A stretch of 64,000 bases of DNA from Bdellovibrio sp. 22V (lineage in GTDB: Bacteria > Bdellovibrionota > Bdellovibrionia > Bdellovibrionales > Bdellovibrionaceae), in contig NZ_CP125854.1 in NCBI RefSeq assembly GCF_030169785.1, positions 806,001 through 870,000 on the forward strand, read 5' to 3'. The notes below the pieces were generated by a model, which made no database searches, was not told where the DNA came from, and saw only the letters and a list, made by a program, of their open reading frames with translations. The translations under genes and the position numbers were made by a program. Positions 55,500 through 63,969 of the stretch are shown piece by piece. Numbering within the stretch: the stretch's first letter is position 1; the number at the start of each line of letters is the position of its first letter.

Positions 55500-56552
55500 C
55501 TCACGTCGGAAGTCTTCAATCAGCTGTTCGTTCATTCTTTTAATATCTTTGAAACCATTAGTTCCTATATCTGCCGGATCCTTAGCGAAGGATTCGGAAA
55601 GATTCTTTTCAAGAATTTGAAATACCTTCAGCGGCAACTCTTTTCGATAGTTTTCGCTTTTAATTTTGTTCTTTGTAAGGTTCCATAACTCCCATCGTGC
55701 CGGCAGGAATGCATAATAAATATCTCCGAAAAGTCCCGTGAAAAGAGGATGCTCTTTTTCCCATGTCTTTCTGTTAAGGTGATGCCGTCCATCGGTGAAA
55801 TCGCGAAGACCGATAAGACTTGAGCTATGCTCTTTGAGTTTTTCAGATTTATCGATAAGAACATCGCGAACGGCGTGGGGATCTTTGGTCGCCACCAAAG
55901 CTATGACATCCGCGAAAAGTTCATGATGCGCGCCGCGGATGCTCCAGTAGCCGCGAAGTGATTTCACTTGGTCGCCGAGACTTTTTGCCTCCAGCGCCTT
56001 ATCAATAGCTTGTGTCTGAAGAAGCGCCTTTTTCTCTTTATTAAAGGTGACTGAATGTCTGTAAGCCAGGCTCTTGGCCTCTTCCACAGCTTTTTCCACA
56101 CGGGTCTCAAGAGTCAAAGCCTCCTGACGGATGCTTTTGTAACTCTCAAGATCCTTCATCAGGTTCTTTTCAAAAATAGCGTGACCGTATTCATGTGCCA
56201 GGGTGGTGAGACTGGACTTCGGATGAATCTTGCCCATGCGGTCTGGTCGCAGACCCACGTAGATGTTGAAGTCTTCGGCATTGAAACTCGACAAGCGAAA
56301 TGCGGTGCCCACTTGGACGTTTGTTTCTTTGGGAATGGCCAGAGGTGCGATAAGGCGTTCAATCTCGGTTAAAGTTTTTGCGTAGGACTCGGCCTGTGCG
56401 CCGTGACCGGCAGTGGCGTGAACCTCAATTCTTCCGTTCAAAGCGAAAGTTGAAGTAAATAGCGAAGAACACTGACTTTGCGCAAAGGAAAGCGATGAAC
56501 AAAAACTGCTCACTAGTGACAATACAATAGCCGTCTTAAGTGGCTTTACCAC
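55494..56552 (-). CDS. Secreted putative zinc metalloprotease (HEYGH)
   Basis: No named family is recognised. The 352-residue product has a signal peptide (about 1-25, ending FAQ) and a zinc-protease motif TLAHEYGHAIFE (HEYGH at 120-124). About 90 residues later HELFADV (210-216) is a likely third ligand region, suggesting a gluzincin-type site. The start is GTG at 56552, chosen because AAGGAG sits at ideal spacing; an ATG 27 bases upstream lacks one. It is convergent with the M16 gene. Confidence 0.75.
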   Translation of the reverse strand: MVKPLKTAIVLSLVSSFCSSLSFAQSQCSSLFTSTFALNGRIEVHATAGHGAQAESYAKTLTEIERLIAPLAIPKETNVQVGTAFRLSSFNAEDFNIYVGLRPDRMGKIHPKSSLTTLAHEYGHAIFEKNLMKDLESYKSIRQEALTLETRVEKAVEEAKSLAYRHSVTFNKEKKALLQTQAIDKALEAKSLGDQVKSLRGYWSIRGAHHELFADVIALVATKDPHAVRDVLIDKSEKLKEHSSSLIGLRDFTDGRHHLNRKTWEKEHPLFTGLFGDIYYAFLPARWELWNLTKNKIKSENYRKELPLKVFQILEKNLSESFAKDPADIGTNGFKDIKRMNEQLIEDFRREL

Positions 56553-56656
56553 GCGCTCTCCTTCTTTGAGATATGTCACAGATAAGTGTTACAAAAGATG
56601 TGCCCTAGAACTGTTTCAATGTGAGACAAAGGCCTAGAAACCAAAAAACAACTAAC

Positions 56657-56675
56657 CGAAGTGGCCTTCGTTTTT
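56657..56675 (+). other. Hairpin with T-run upstream of the 211-aa gene
   Basis: CGAAG-TGGC-CTTCG (56657-56670) is followed by TTTTT (56671-56675), ending 14 bases before the next ATG. It looks like a short attenuator or terminator. Confidence 0.4.
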
Positions 56676-56689
56676 GTTAAACTTAGAGT

Positions 56690-57325
56690 ATGAGGGAAAA
56701 GCCGTCGACAACGTCAGTTGAGCTTTTTGTAAGTCCAGAGGGATACTTCCAAGAGATGGTCCAAAAGGGCCTCAGTCAAAGGAAGATTCAAACTTATCCG
56801 GTGGTGGAAAACTACCTGGTGAACCTTCTTCAATATTATCTTGATGCGCGCAATTTATTTGAAAGTGAATACGCTAATGAAAGTGGACAGAAGAATCCAC
56901 AAACGTTGGCAGAGACTTTCTTAATCGCCCAAAGCGCGGAGCTTTCTACCAGAATCGAGATGCTGCGCAAATTAGGGGATCGCACTCTGTATATCAGCGG
57001 CTTTTTCGGCGACTCACTGTCGCGCAAAATAGTTGATATTGATTACTATGCTGATATTGGCGGAGCGGCCTATGCGTCGCTGGCTCATTGCACACGCGAA
57101 GATACTTTGGCCAAAGTCTATTCGACTTTCGCACAAAATTTTTTGGATTTCGTGGACGTACTCACGTATATCAGCCATCACTCGTTTATCAAAAGCGACG
57201 AGAGCATCCTGAGGCTCTACGACCGCTATATGCGAACGGGGTCTGAGCTTGCTCGTGAAAAACTGGTGGAAATGGGAGTTTTGACTCTTCCTCAAGACCA
57301 AGTAAAGCTTGGCAAGCAAGGCTGA
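56690..57325 (+). CDS. Unknown conserved-type protein upstream of tatB
   Basis: No family is recognised. The 211-residue product has no signal peptide or membrane segment. It is rich in aromatic and helix-forming residues, with several Tyr/Phe-rich stretches (ENYLVNLLQYYLDARNLFES, DIDYYADIGGAAYASLAHC, YISHHSF). It is probably an all-helical cytoplasmic protein. It lies 18 bases before tatB on the same strand, so cotranscription with the Tat genes is likely. Confidence 0.75.
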   Translation: MREKPSTTSVELFVSPEGYFQEMVQKGLSQRKIQTYPVVENYLVNLLQYYLDARNLFESEYANESGQKNPQTLAETFLIAQSAELSTRIEMLRKLGDRTLYISGFFGDSLSRKIVDIDYYADIGGAAYASLAHCTREDTLAKVYSTFAQNFLDFVDVLTYISHHSFIKSDESILRLYDRYMRTGSELAREKLVEMGVLTLPQDQVKLGKQG

Positions 57326-57343
57326 TTCCTCTATGCTGACGCC

Positions 57344-57670
57344 ATGTTCGGCTTAGGCATGTCAGAAATCATTTTCCTCGGAGTTCTCGCCCTGATTATT
57401 ATCGGGCCGAAGGAATTGCCAGAGTTGGCGCGCACATTGGGTCGCTTTATTAACGAACTCAAGCGCAGCACCAACGTTCTTGGTGAGGAATTGAAACAAC
57501 AAGCACGCATTGATCGCATTAATTTCAACGAGCCGTTCCCGCGTCAGCAGGAACTTGTTGAAGAACAGCAACCTCAAAAAGAGGACGCTTCCGTTGTTCC
57601 CGAACAAATGGAACTGTCGGAGCAAAAGCCGGCTGCTGAAGAAAAACCGGAAGATCAAAAACCCTCATGA
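57344..57670 (+). CDS. tatB: Sec-independent protein translocase TatB (or TatA)
   Basis: TatA/B proteins form the Tat channel for folded, often cofactor-bearing proteins. The 108-residue product has MFGLGMSEIIFLGVLALIII followed by GPKELPELARTLGRFINELK, a short membrane helix plus amphipathic helix, then a charged tail. The GPKELP hinge and the ATG 57344 start fit the family. It overlaps tatC by 4 bases. Naming it TatB rather than TatA rests on its length and pairing with tatC. Confidence 0.88.
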   Translation: MFGLGMSEIIFLGVLALIIIGPKELPELARTLGRFINELKRSTNVLGEELKQQARIDRINFNEPFPRQQELVEEQQPQKEDASVVPEQMELSEQKPAAEEKPEDQKPS

Positions 57671-58428
57671 ATCGCGAAGAACTCGACTCCAAAGCTCAGT
57701 CCCTCTATGAACACTTAGCGGAACTCCGCAAAAGACTTATCAACTGCGTTTTTATTTTGATTATTGCCACAGGCATTTGTTACGGCTTCAGCGAAAAGAT
57801 TTTCAATTTTGTCAGAGCACCGATTTCACCTTACCTTCCTGGTGGAGGATTGATCTATACGGGCCCCCTCGACAAATTCATCGCGCATTTAAAACTCGCG
57901 TTTGTCTGCGGTATTCTTCTGTCTTGTCCGTTCTGGCTCTATCAAGTTTGGAAGTTTATTGCTCCGGGCCTTTATGCGAAAGAGCGCAAATACACGATGG
58001 GCTTTATTATCTCGGGAACGGGATTATTTCTTTTAGGCGCGGCTTTTTCTTACTGGGTTGCGCTTCCGATGGCCTTCGAATTTCTTATGACCTTTGGTGG
58101 TGACGTCGATAAGCCAATGATCTCGATTGATCAGTACATGGGCTTTTTCACGCAAATGTGTCTGATGTTTGGCGTGGCCTTTGAGTTGCCGCTTATCATT
58201 GTGCTTTTGGGCATGTTTGGTATCGTCAGCCAGGAGTTCTTAAGAAAGAACCGTCGCTATGCGGTTATGACTATTGCGGTGATCGCGGCGATTATTACTC
58301 CACCGGATCTTCTTAGCATGGTAATGATGCTCGCTCCGATGTGGATCCTCTTCGAAGCGGCCGTGATTATTGTCGGCATTTTTGAAAACAAAAGAGAAGT
58401 CCAAGCTCGTGTTAATGAACGCGAATAG
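57667..58428 (+). CDS. tatC: Sec-independent protein translocase TatC
   Basis: TatC is the multi-span receptor of the Tat translocase. The 253-residue product has the N-terminal YEHLAELRKRLI signature, PFWLYQVWKFIAPGLYAKER, FGVAFELPLIIVLLGMFGIV and later ITPPDLLSMVMMLAPMWILFE. Six membrane segments can be placed. The start overlaps the tatB stop by 4 bases. Confidence 0.97.
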   Translation: MNREELDSKAQSLYEHLAELRKRLINCVFILIIATGICYGFSEKIFNFVRAPISPYLPGGGLIYTGPLDKFIAHLKLAFVCGILLSCPFWLYQVWKFIAPGLYAKERKYTMGFIISGTGLFLLGAAFSYWVALPMAFEFLMTFGGDVDKPMISIDQYMGFFTQMCLMFGVAFELPLIIVLLGMFGIVSQEFLRKNRRYAVMTIAVIAAIITPPDLLSMVMMLAPMWILFEAAVIIVGIFENKREVQARVNERE

Positions 58429-58454
58429 TGCCAATTTGCCCCTCTGCGAACGTC

Positions 58455-58466
58455 CATAAATTTATG
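58455..58466. promoter_or_regulatory. Palindrome upstream of the 230-aa secreted protein gene
   Basis: CATAAATTTATG (58455-58466) is a perfect palindrome extended by CGT/ACG on the flanks with one bulged base. It is a candidate operator in the 104-base gap after tatC. Confidence 0.35.
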
Positions 58467-58532
58467 ACGGAACGTCGCGGAAGCTGACAAGCCCTTTGAG
58501 GTAAGGTGTGCTTAATCAGGGGGGAATTTCTT

Positions 58533-59225
58533 ATGTCTATGTTAATCGGTATTCTTATGATGATGGGCCTTGCCCACGCAGAAGGCCCACAAACATGTCC
58601 CGACATTTACGAGCGTCGTGAAGGAACAAAAATTCAACAGATCTGGTCGGATGCCTCGTACTCTTGTTTTTTTACGGTAACACCACAAGATGCGTACGTT
58701 GATTTGGAATATCGCGATCATCTTTTCGCATCGAACGGGCTTTTTATGGTTTTCAACTCGTTCGGACCTGGTGATGAATCTAAGACGACCGGGGCCCGTG
58801 AGTTCTTTATGTTTCCACGTCCTAATGACAGATATTCTTACAAGTGGAACGATGAAGCCAATGAATTAGAGGTTGTTCACGTAACAGGCGACACTTTCGT
58901 TTTCGATATTAAAAAAGCACGATTAAAAAGTGTCACGCGCGCGAATGTGACCGTTGCCGATTATGTTGTACCAAGCAATCGTGGTGGCATTGAAATTTCC
59001 AACTACCAGGGAATTCTTTTGGATAGTGGCTTCACATTGGGAAGATCTCCCACTAGCAATGCGAATGCTTATTCCACATTCAAAGACTTCAATGGTAAGA
59101 CATGCCGAATGAAGAACAGTGAACTTTTCAAGTACACAAGCGACGGCGAAATCATTTTCAAGTACTCAGACAAATCGCTGAAAGCACTTTTAAACTCTCG
59201 CTGCCCGCAACTCTCACTTCCATAA
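58533..59225 (+). CDS. Secreted protein of unknown function
   Basis: No family is recognised. The 230-residue product has a short signal peptide (MSMLIGILMMMGLAHA, cut before EGP) and then about 215 residues rich in Tyr, Phe, Asp and Ser, with four cysteines (in QTCPDI, YSCFF, KTCRM and SRCPQ) that could form disulfides. The ATG at 58533 follows GGGGGGAA; an upstream GTG 27 bases away lacks such a site. A palindromic repeat lies just past its stop. Confidence 0.7.
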   Translation: MSMLIGILMMMGLAHAEGPQTCPDIYERREGTKIQQIWSDASYSCFFTVTPQDAYVDLEYRDHLFASNGLFMVFNSFGPGDESKTTGAREFFMFPRPNDRYSYKWNDEANELEVVHVTGDTFVFDIKKARLKSVTRANVTVADYVVPSNRGGIEISNYQGILLDSGFTLGRSPTSNANAYSTFKDFNGKTCRMKNSELFKYTSDGEIIFKYSDKSLKALLNSRCPQLSLP

Positions 59226-59238
59226 CATCAGCTTCCGG

Positions 59239-59282
59239 AAAAGGTGCCAGGTCTTGTTTTTTGTCGCTTCCTAGCACCTTTT
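59239..59282. repeat. GGTGCC palindromic repeat (third copy)
   Basis: AAAAGGTGCCAGG (59239-59251) and CCTAGCACCTTTT (59270-59282) are 13-base arms with one mismatch, followed by a T-run on the plus strand. It may also act as a terminator between convergent genes. Confidence 0.7.
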
Positions 59283-60194
59283 TTATTGGCAGAACTTTTT
59301 TGTAAAGTCGATCCATTCGGGATGGTCGGTAATCAGCCCATCCACACCCCACTCAACAAGTTTCAAAGCTTCTTCGGGATAATTTACAGTCCAAGGAATC
59401 ACGCGAATGCCGTTACTGTGAAAACTTGCCAGCATTGCGGGAGAGACTTGGCCATAGTGGGGCGTAATAAGCTCCACGTTCAGGTCTTTAGCGATTTGTA
59501 GCGCGTTCTTTGCGTCACCGAAAAGGGGAGAAAGCCGAATAGAAGGCCTTTTCTTGCGCACGACTTTCAGAATTTCCACATCGAATGATTGCACCATCAC
59601 TTGTCCGGGATTGACTTGCGTTTGATCTAAAACTTCCAGCAAGCGATCGACGTAAAAATCACGGGAAGGATAATACTGCGGTTGTGTGGGGTTGTATTTG
59701 ATTTCGATATTCAAACCGAGCGGAAGACCGCGGCTGGTTTTACGATTCTTTAAGCTTTTGATAACTTCAGTTAAAGTCGAAATTTTTTCGCCGGGAACAG
59801 GTGTGCCCGTTTTAACTTTGCTGCCGCAATCATAAGACTTGATCTCTTGAACAGTCATATTGCGATAGTAAACCCGTTGCGGAAGTGATTTTCCGTGGGC
59901 ATCAAGACACTCGTCTTTCATAAAAACATCGTGTGCAACGACGAGTTGATTGTCCTTACTGACTTGAAGATCCATTTCGATAAAATCAGCACCCTGTTCG
60001 ACACCGCGGTGAAACGCAGAAAGCATGTTCTCCGGGCGATCCCAAGCACCGCGATGAGAGTGAATTTCCATGCGCGAAATATTCTGACAAAGCAGGGGAG
60101 CCGAAGAGGGTTGTCTTTGGGGAGTTGGTGAAGTCGAAGCGCAGCCAATGGAAAAAATCAGAATAAAAAAGCTTCCGAGAATTTGTGCCGACAT
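59283..60194 (-). CDS. Lipoprotein glycerophosphodiester phosphodiesterase
   Basis: GDPD-family enzymes cleave glycerophosphodiesters to glycerol-3-phosphate and an alcohol. The 303-residue product has a lipoprotein signal (SIGC, Cys18) and the GDPD barrel with EIHSHRGAWDRPENMLSAF, GADFIEMDLQVSKDNQLVVA, HDVFM, and C-terminal VDGLITDHPEW. The ATG at 60194 follows GGGGGAC; a longer frame to 60224 has a poorer start. Cell-surface phospholipid turnover is likely. Confidence 0.9.
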   Translation of the reverse strand: MSAQILGSFFILIFSIGCASTSPTPQRQPSSAPLLCQNISRMEIHSHRGAWDRPENMLSAFHRGVEQGADFIEMDLQVSKDNQLVVAHDVFMKDECLDAHGKSLPQRVYYRNMTVQEIKSYDCGSKVKTGTPVPGEKISTLTEVIKSLKNRKTSRGLPLGLNIEIKYNPTQPQYYPSRDFYVDRLLEVLDQTQVNPGQVMVQSFDVEILKVVRKKRPSIRLSPLFGDAKNALQIAKDLNVELITPHYGQVSPAMLASFHSNGIRVIPWTVNYPEEALKLVEWGVDGLITDHPEWIDFTKKFCQ

Positions 60195-60274
60195 AATAAG
60201 TCCCCCGTCTTTATTTTTCATCAATCCGAGGAATTTGTCGATACGGCGAATGCTTAGGGCTGGTTACAAAAAGA

Positions 60275-60300
60275 AAAAGGGGCTGTTTCCAGCCCCTTTT
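60275..60300. terminator. Bidirectional terminator after the carboxylase operon
   Basis: AAAAGGGGCTG (60275-60285) and CAGCCCCTTTT (60290-60300) form a perfect 11-bp stem with loop TTTC and T-runs on both strands. It is two bases after the biotin-carrier gene's stop on the minus strand. Confidence 0.9.
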
Positions 60301-60302
60301 AA

Positions 60303-60830
60303 TTAAGGTTCTTCAAACTTGATAAGAACAGCTCCGGATTCCACGGAGTCACCCTGTTTTACTTTCACTTCTTTGATCTTTACATCGCGAGCGGCGCGCA
60401 TTTCGTTTTCCATTTTCATCGCTTCCATAATAAGAAGCGGCTTATTGGCTTTTACGATTTCGCCTTCTTTTGCAAAGATCTCGATGATCTTACCAGGCAT
60501 GCCGGCTTTGAGTTCTTGATCGCCGCCGAATCCGCCACCTTTTTTCAACGATTCATGCAACAGCATTTCGTCGTTGAATACTTTGATCGTACGGAAGGAG
60601 TTACGCGTGAAAACTGTGTACTCAGTGTCTTGTCCGATCACGTCGATCAGATAAGATTTTCCGTCGAAAAGGAAGCTGATGTATTGCTCTGCTTGTTTGT
60701 AATCGTTTTTTGAAATGTCGTAGTGAACCCACTCTTTTCCTTCTTCTTGCAAAGAAAGTTTCCAAGCGGACTTTTGTTCCGTCACATCGACTTTATACTT
60801 TTTACCTTTGAGTTCTGCTTCAAAGTACAT
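60303..60830 (-). CDS. Biotin carboxyl carrier domain protein
   Basis: It carries biotin for the acyl-CoA carboxylase complex. The 175-residue product has an N-terminal domain of about 100 residues of unclear type, then a biotinyl domain (about 105-173) with the lysine in EAMKMEN (K139). The ATG at 60830 lies two bases after the accC-type stop; a longer frame to 60872 is less likely. It is the last gene of the operon with the biotin carboxylase and the carboxyltransferase. Confidence 0.9.
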   Translation of the reverse strand: MYFEAELKGKKYKVDVTEQKSAWKLSLQEEGKEWVHYDISKNDYKQAEQYISFLFDGKSYLIDVIGQDTEYTVFTRNSFRTIKVFNDEMLLHESLKKGGGFGGDQELKAGMPGKIIEIFAKEGEIVKANKPLLIMEAMKMENEMRAARDVKIKEVKVKQGDSVESGAVLIKFEEP

Positions 60831-60832
60831 GC

Positions 60833-62335
60833 TTACGTCCTCAATTGAAGTTTGCGGCCCACACGCTTCCAAGTGGAAGTGAGATTGAGCTGGCGAACAT
60901 CTTTAGATTTGCGATCGTTATAAGCCGTGATAGCGGCTGCGATAAGGAATACAGGATCTTCAACTTCTTTGAAGAGTTGCGGTTCGATAACCTCAAAGTT
61001 CTTCTCGATAAATTGAGTCGTGTAAGATCCGTCGCGGAATTTTGCGTGATCCAAGATCGTTTTATGAAGAACGATATTAGTTTTAATTCCTGTTAATACG
61101 AATTCAGACAGCGCACGTTGCATTCTATCAATAGCTTCTTCGCGCGTTTCACCCCAAGTGATCAACTTAGCGATCATAGGATCGTAATAGATAGGTACTT
61201 CGTAACCAGGATAAGCGTAAGAGTCCACACGCATAAAGGGTCCCTGTGGGTGGCGGCAAGCGCGGATCACACCAGGGTGTGGTTTGTATGTGATTGGATC
61301 TTCGGCGCAGATACGAGCTTCGATAGCATGACCTTTTTGTTTGATGTCTTCTTGTTTGAAAGACAAAGGTTTGCCGGCGGCGACGTAGATTTGCTCTTTC
61401 ACCAAGTCGTAACCAGTAACAATCTCAGTGATCGGATGTTCTACCTGAAGACGCGTGTTCATCTCCATGAAGTAGAAATCTTTAGTTGCGTTGTCGAAGA
61501 TAAACTCAATTGTTCCCGCACCAACGTAATTGATCTGTTTAGCTGCGCGAACTGCCGCTTCACCCATGCGCAAGCGAACGTCTTGCGGAACAGATGGGGA
61601 CGGACATTCCTCGATGATCTTTTGGTGACGACGTTGTACGGAGCATTCACGCTCAAACAAGTGAACATGGTTGCCGTGTTTATCGCCGAACACTTGGATC
61701 TCGATGTGTTTCGGGTCGTTGACGAATTTTTCAATATAGACAGTCGGATCTGCGAAGTAGTTCTGACCTTCAGAGCGACAAGCACGGAAAGCACTTTCAA
61801 GCTCGTCCATCTTGCGAACAACACGCATCCCTTTACCACCACCGCCTGCAGAAGCTTTGATGATAACTGGAAGACCGATTTTTTCAGCGATCGCTTGAGC
61901 CTGCTCAACAGTGTCAACGCCACCATCAGAACCAGGAACAGTCGGAACGCCGGCTTTTTTCATCAAAGCTTTTGCCGAAAGTTTATCGCCCATGGATTCG
62001 ATGTTTGCCACAGTCGGACCGATGAATGTGATGCCAGCTTCTTCAAGAGCTTTTGCAAACGTCGTGTTTTCAGAGAGGAAGCCATAGCCAGGGTGAACAG
62101 CGTCCACGCCTGCTTGTTTAGCGACTTCGATAATCTTTTTATAATTCAAATAACTCTCTTTAGAAGGAGAAGGCCCGATATGATAAGCCTCGTCCGCCAA
62201 AAAGACATGAAGACTGTCGCGATCCGCGTCCGAGAAAACCGCTACAGACGCAATACCCAACTCACGGCAAGCGCGAGTGATACGAATGGCGATCTCTCCA
62301 CGGTTGGCGATCAGGATTTTTTTAAATAATGCCAT
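60833..62335 (-). CDS. Biotin carboxylase subunit of acyl-CoA carboxylase
   Basis: It carboxylates biotin using bicarbonate and ATP. The 500-residue product starts MALFKKILIANRGEIAIR. It has the ATP-grasp glycine loop KASAGGGGKGMR, HIEIQVFGDKHGNHVHLFER, and EMNTRLQVEHPITE. The lack of a fused biotin domain matches a two- or three-component carboxylase. Its partners are upstream and downstream in the same operon, which suggests a propionyl-CoA-type enzyme. Confidence 0.94.
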   Translation of the reverse strand: MALFKKILIANRGEIAIRITRACRELGIASVAVFSDADRDSLHVFLADEAYHIGPSPSKESYLNYKKIIEVAKQAGVDAVHPGYGFLSENTTFAKALEEAGITFIGPTVANIESMGDKLSAKALMKKAGVPTVPGSDGGVDTVEQAQAIAEKIGLPVIIKASAGGGGKGMRVVRKMDELESAFRACRSEGQNYFADPTVYIEKFVNDPKHIEIQVFGDKHGNHVHLFERECSVQRRHQKIIEECPSPSVPQDVRLRMGEAAVRAAKQINYVGAGTIEFIFDNATKDFYFMEMNTRLQVEHPITEIVTGYDLVKEQIYVAAGKPLSFKQEDIKQKGHAIEARICAEDPITYKPHPGVIRACRHPQGPFMRVDSYAYPGYEVPIYYDPMIAKLITWGETREEAIDRMQRALSEFVLTGIKTNIVLHKTILDHAKFRDGSYTTQFIEKNFEVIEPQLFKEVEDPVFLIAAAITAYNDRKSKDVRQLNLTSTWKRVGRKLQLRT

Positions 62336-62367
62336 AATCTTTCCTTAATCCAGTTCCGAAACACTTC

Positions 62368-63936
62368 TTAAAGAGGAATGTTTCCGTGTTTCTTCGCTGG
62401 AGTGATATCGCGTTTATGTTTAAGCATTTCCAAAGAATCAATGATGCGCTTACGAGTCATCGCAGGCTCAATCACTTCATCCGTGTAGCCAAGTTCAGCA
62501 GATACGTATGGATTGCTGAATTTCGCTTCGTACTCTGCTGTTAAACGAGCTTTTTCCGCAGCAGGATCTTTCGCTTTCGAAATTTCTTCGCGGCTGATGA
62601 TGCTCACGGCACCTTCAGCGCCCATCACCGCGATTTCCGCAGACGGGTAAGCCAAGTTGACGTCAGAGCGAAGAAGTTTAGATCCCATCACGATATAAGC
62701 ACCACCGTACGCCTTACGTGTGATCACAGTGATTTTTGGAACTGTTGCTTCCGCATAAGCGTAAAGAAGTTTCGCACCGTGAGTGATGATGCCGTTCCAC
62801 TCTTGATCTTTACCAGGCAAGAAACCAGGAACGTCGACGAAAGAAACGATAGGAATGTTGAAGGCATCACAGAAACGGATGAAGCGCGCCGCTTTACGAG
62901 ATGCTTCGATGTTCAAGCAGCCTGCCAAAACATTCGGTTGGTTTGCAACGATACCAACAGGACGACCGTTGAAACGTGCAAAACCTACAATGATGTTTTG
63001 AGCAAAGTGTTTGTGAACCTCCAAGAAGTAACCTTCGTCCACGCACTCCGTGATAACTGAAAGCATGTCGTAAGGTTTCTTAGGATTTTCAGGGATCAAT
63101 GTGTTCAGCGTTTCCGTCACGCGATCAGGACGATCATTTGTCGGAAGCACAGGAGCATCATCCAAATTGTTTGAAGGAAGGAAGTTCATCAACTCGCGGA
63201 TCAAAAGCAAGCAGTGCTTGTCGTCTTCCGCAGCGAAGTGCGCGACACCTGATTTTGCAGAGTGAGTTGTTGCTCCACCCAGTTCTTCTTTGGTCACTTC
63301 TTCATGAGTCACGGTTTTAATAACATCTGGACCTGTGACAAACATGTAGCTTGTGTTCTTAACCATGAACACGAAGTCCGTGATTGACGGAGAGTAAACT
63401 GCACCACCCGCGCATGGCCCCATGATCGCCGTGATTTGCGGGATCAAGCCGGAAGACATTGTGTTGCGAGTGAAAATGTCAGCGTAACCGCCAAGCGATT
63501 CAATTCCTTCTTGAATACGCGCTCCACCAGAGTCGTTGATAGAGATAAAGGGCGCTCCGTTCTTCATCGCAAGATCCATCACTTTGCAAATCTTGTTCGC
63601 TTGTGTGCGAGACATCGATCCGCCAATAACCGTAAAGTCTTGGGAAGAAAGATAGATGAGTTTTCCGTTGATACGACCGTAACCAGTGACAACACCGTCA
63701 CCTGGAACAACGTTTTTATCCATGCCGAAGTTTGTACAGCGATGTGTGACGAAGCGATCCATTTCAACAAAGCTTCCTGGATCGACAAGAACGTCAATAC
63801 GCTCACGAGCAGTCAAACGACCGCCTTGTTTATGTTTAGCAAGACGGGCAGCGCCGCCACCGTTCATCGCGGCTTCATTTCTTTTTTCGAGATCTGCCAA
63901 TCGTGCTTGAATGCCAGATGGAATTTCAGTGCTCAT
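62368..63936 (-). CDS. Acyl-CoA carboxyltransferase beta subunit (PccB-like)
   Basis: It transfers the carboxyl group from biotin to acyl-CoA, probably propionyl-CoA. The 522-residue product has [20 protein letters not shown] near the N terminus, [18 protein letters not shown], and [17 protein letters not shown]. The C-terminal half has [20 protein letters not shown] and [13 protein letters not shown], close to PccB and MmdA. Substrate choice (propionyl or methylcrotonyl) cannot be settled by eye. Its start is ATG 63936, behind a hairpin that covers the ribosome binding site. Confidence 0.93.
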   Translation of the reverse strand: MSTEIPSGIQARLADLEKRNEAAMNGGGAARLAKHKQGGRLTARERIDVLVDPGSFVEMDRFVTHRCTNFGMDKNVVPGDGVVTGYGRINGKLIYLSSQDFTVIGGSMSRTQANKICKVMDLAMKNGAPFISINDSGGARIQEGIESLGGYADIFTRNTMSSGLIPQITAIMGPCAGGAVYSPSITDFVFMVKNTSYMFVTGPDVIKTVTHEEVTKEELGGATTHSAKSGVAHFAAEDDKHCLLLIRELMNFLPSNNLDDAPVLPTNDRPDRVTETLNTLIPENPKKPYDMLSVITECVDEGYFLEVHKHFAQNIIVGFARFNGRPVGIVANQPNVLAGCLNIEASRKAARFIRFCDAFNIPIVSFVDVPGFLPGKDQEWNGIITHGAKLLYAYAEATVPKITVITRKAYGGAYIVMGSKLLRSDVNLAYPSAEIAVMGAEGAVSIISREEISKAKDPAAEKARLTAEYEAKFSNPYVSAELGYTDEVIEPAMTRKRIIDSLEMLKHKRDITPAKKHGNIPL

Positions 63937-63940
63937 TTAG

Positions 63941-63969
63941 GGTTCCTTTGTTCTAAAAAACAAGGAACC
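63941..63969 (-). promoter_or_regulatory. Hairpin covering the pccB-like gene's ribosome binding site
   Basis: On the minus strand GGTTCCTT (63969-63962) pairs with AAGGAACC (63948-63941), an 8-bp stem extended after a one-base bulge. AAAGGAAC in the right arm is the best Shine-Dalgarno candidate before ATG 63936, so the hairpin would hide it. Confidence 0.5.

Noticed and set aside
61118-62329. 403-codon open frame on the plus strand opposite the biotin carboxylase gene
   Set aside because: Composition is rich in Phe, Arg, Asp and His as expected of an antisense reading, with no recognisable motif; the biotin carboxylase on the other strand is certain.
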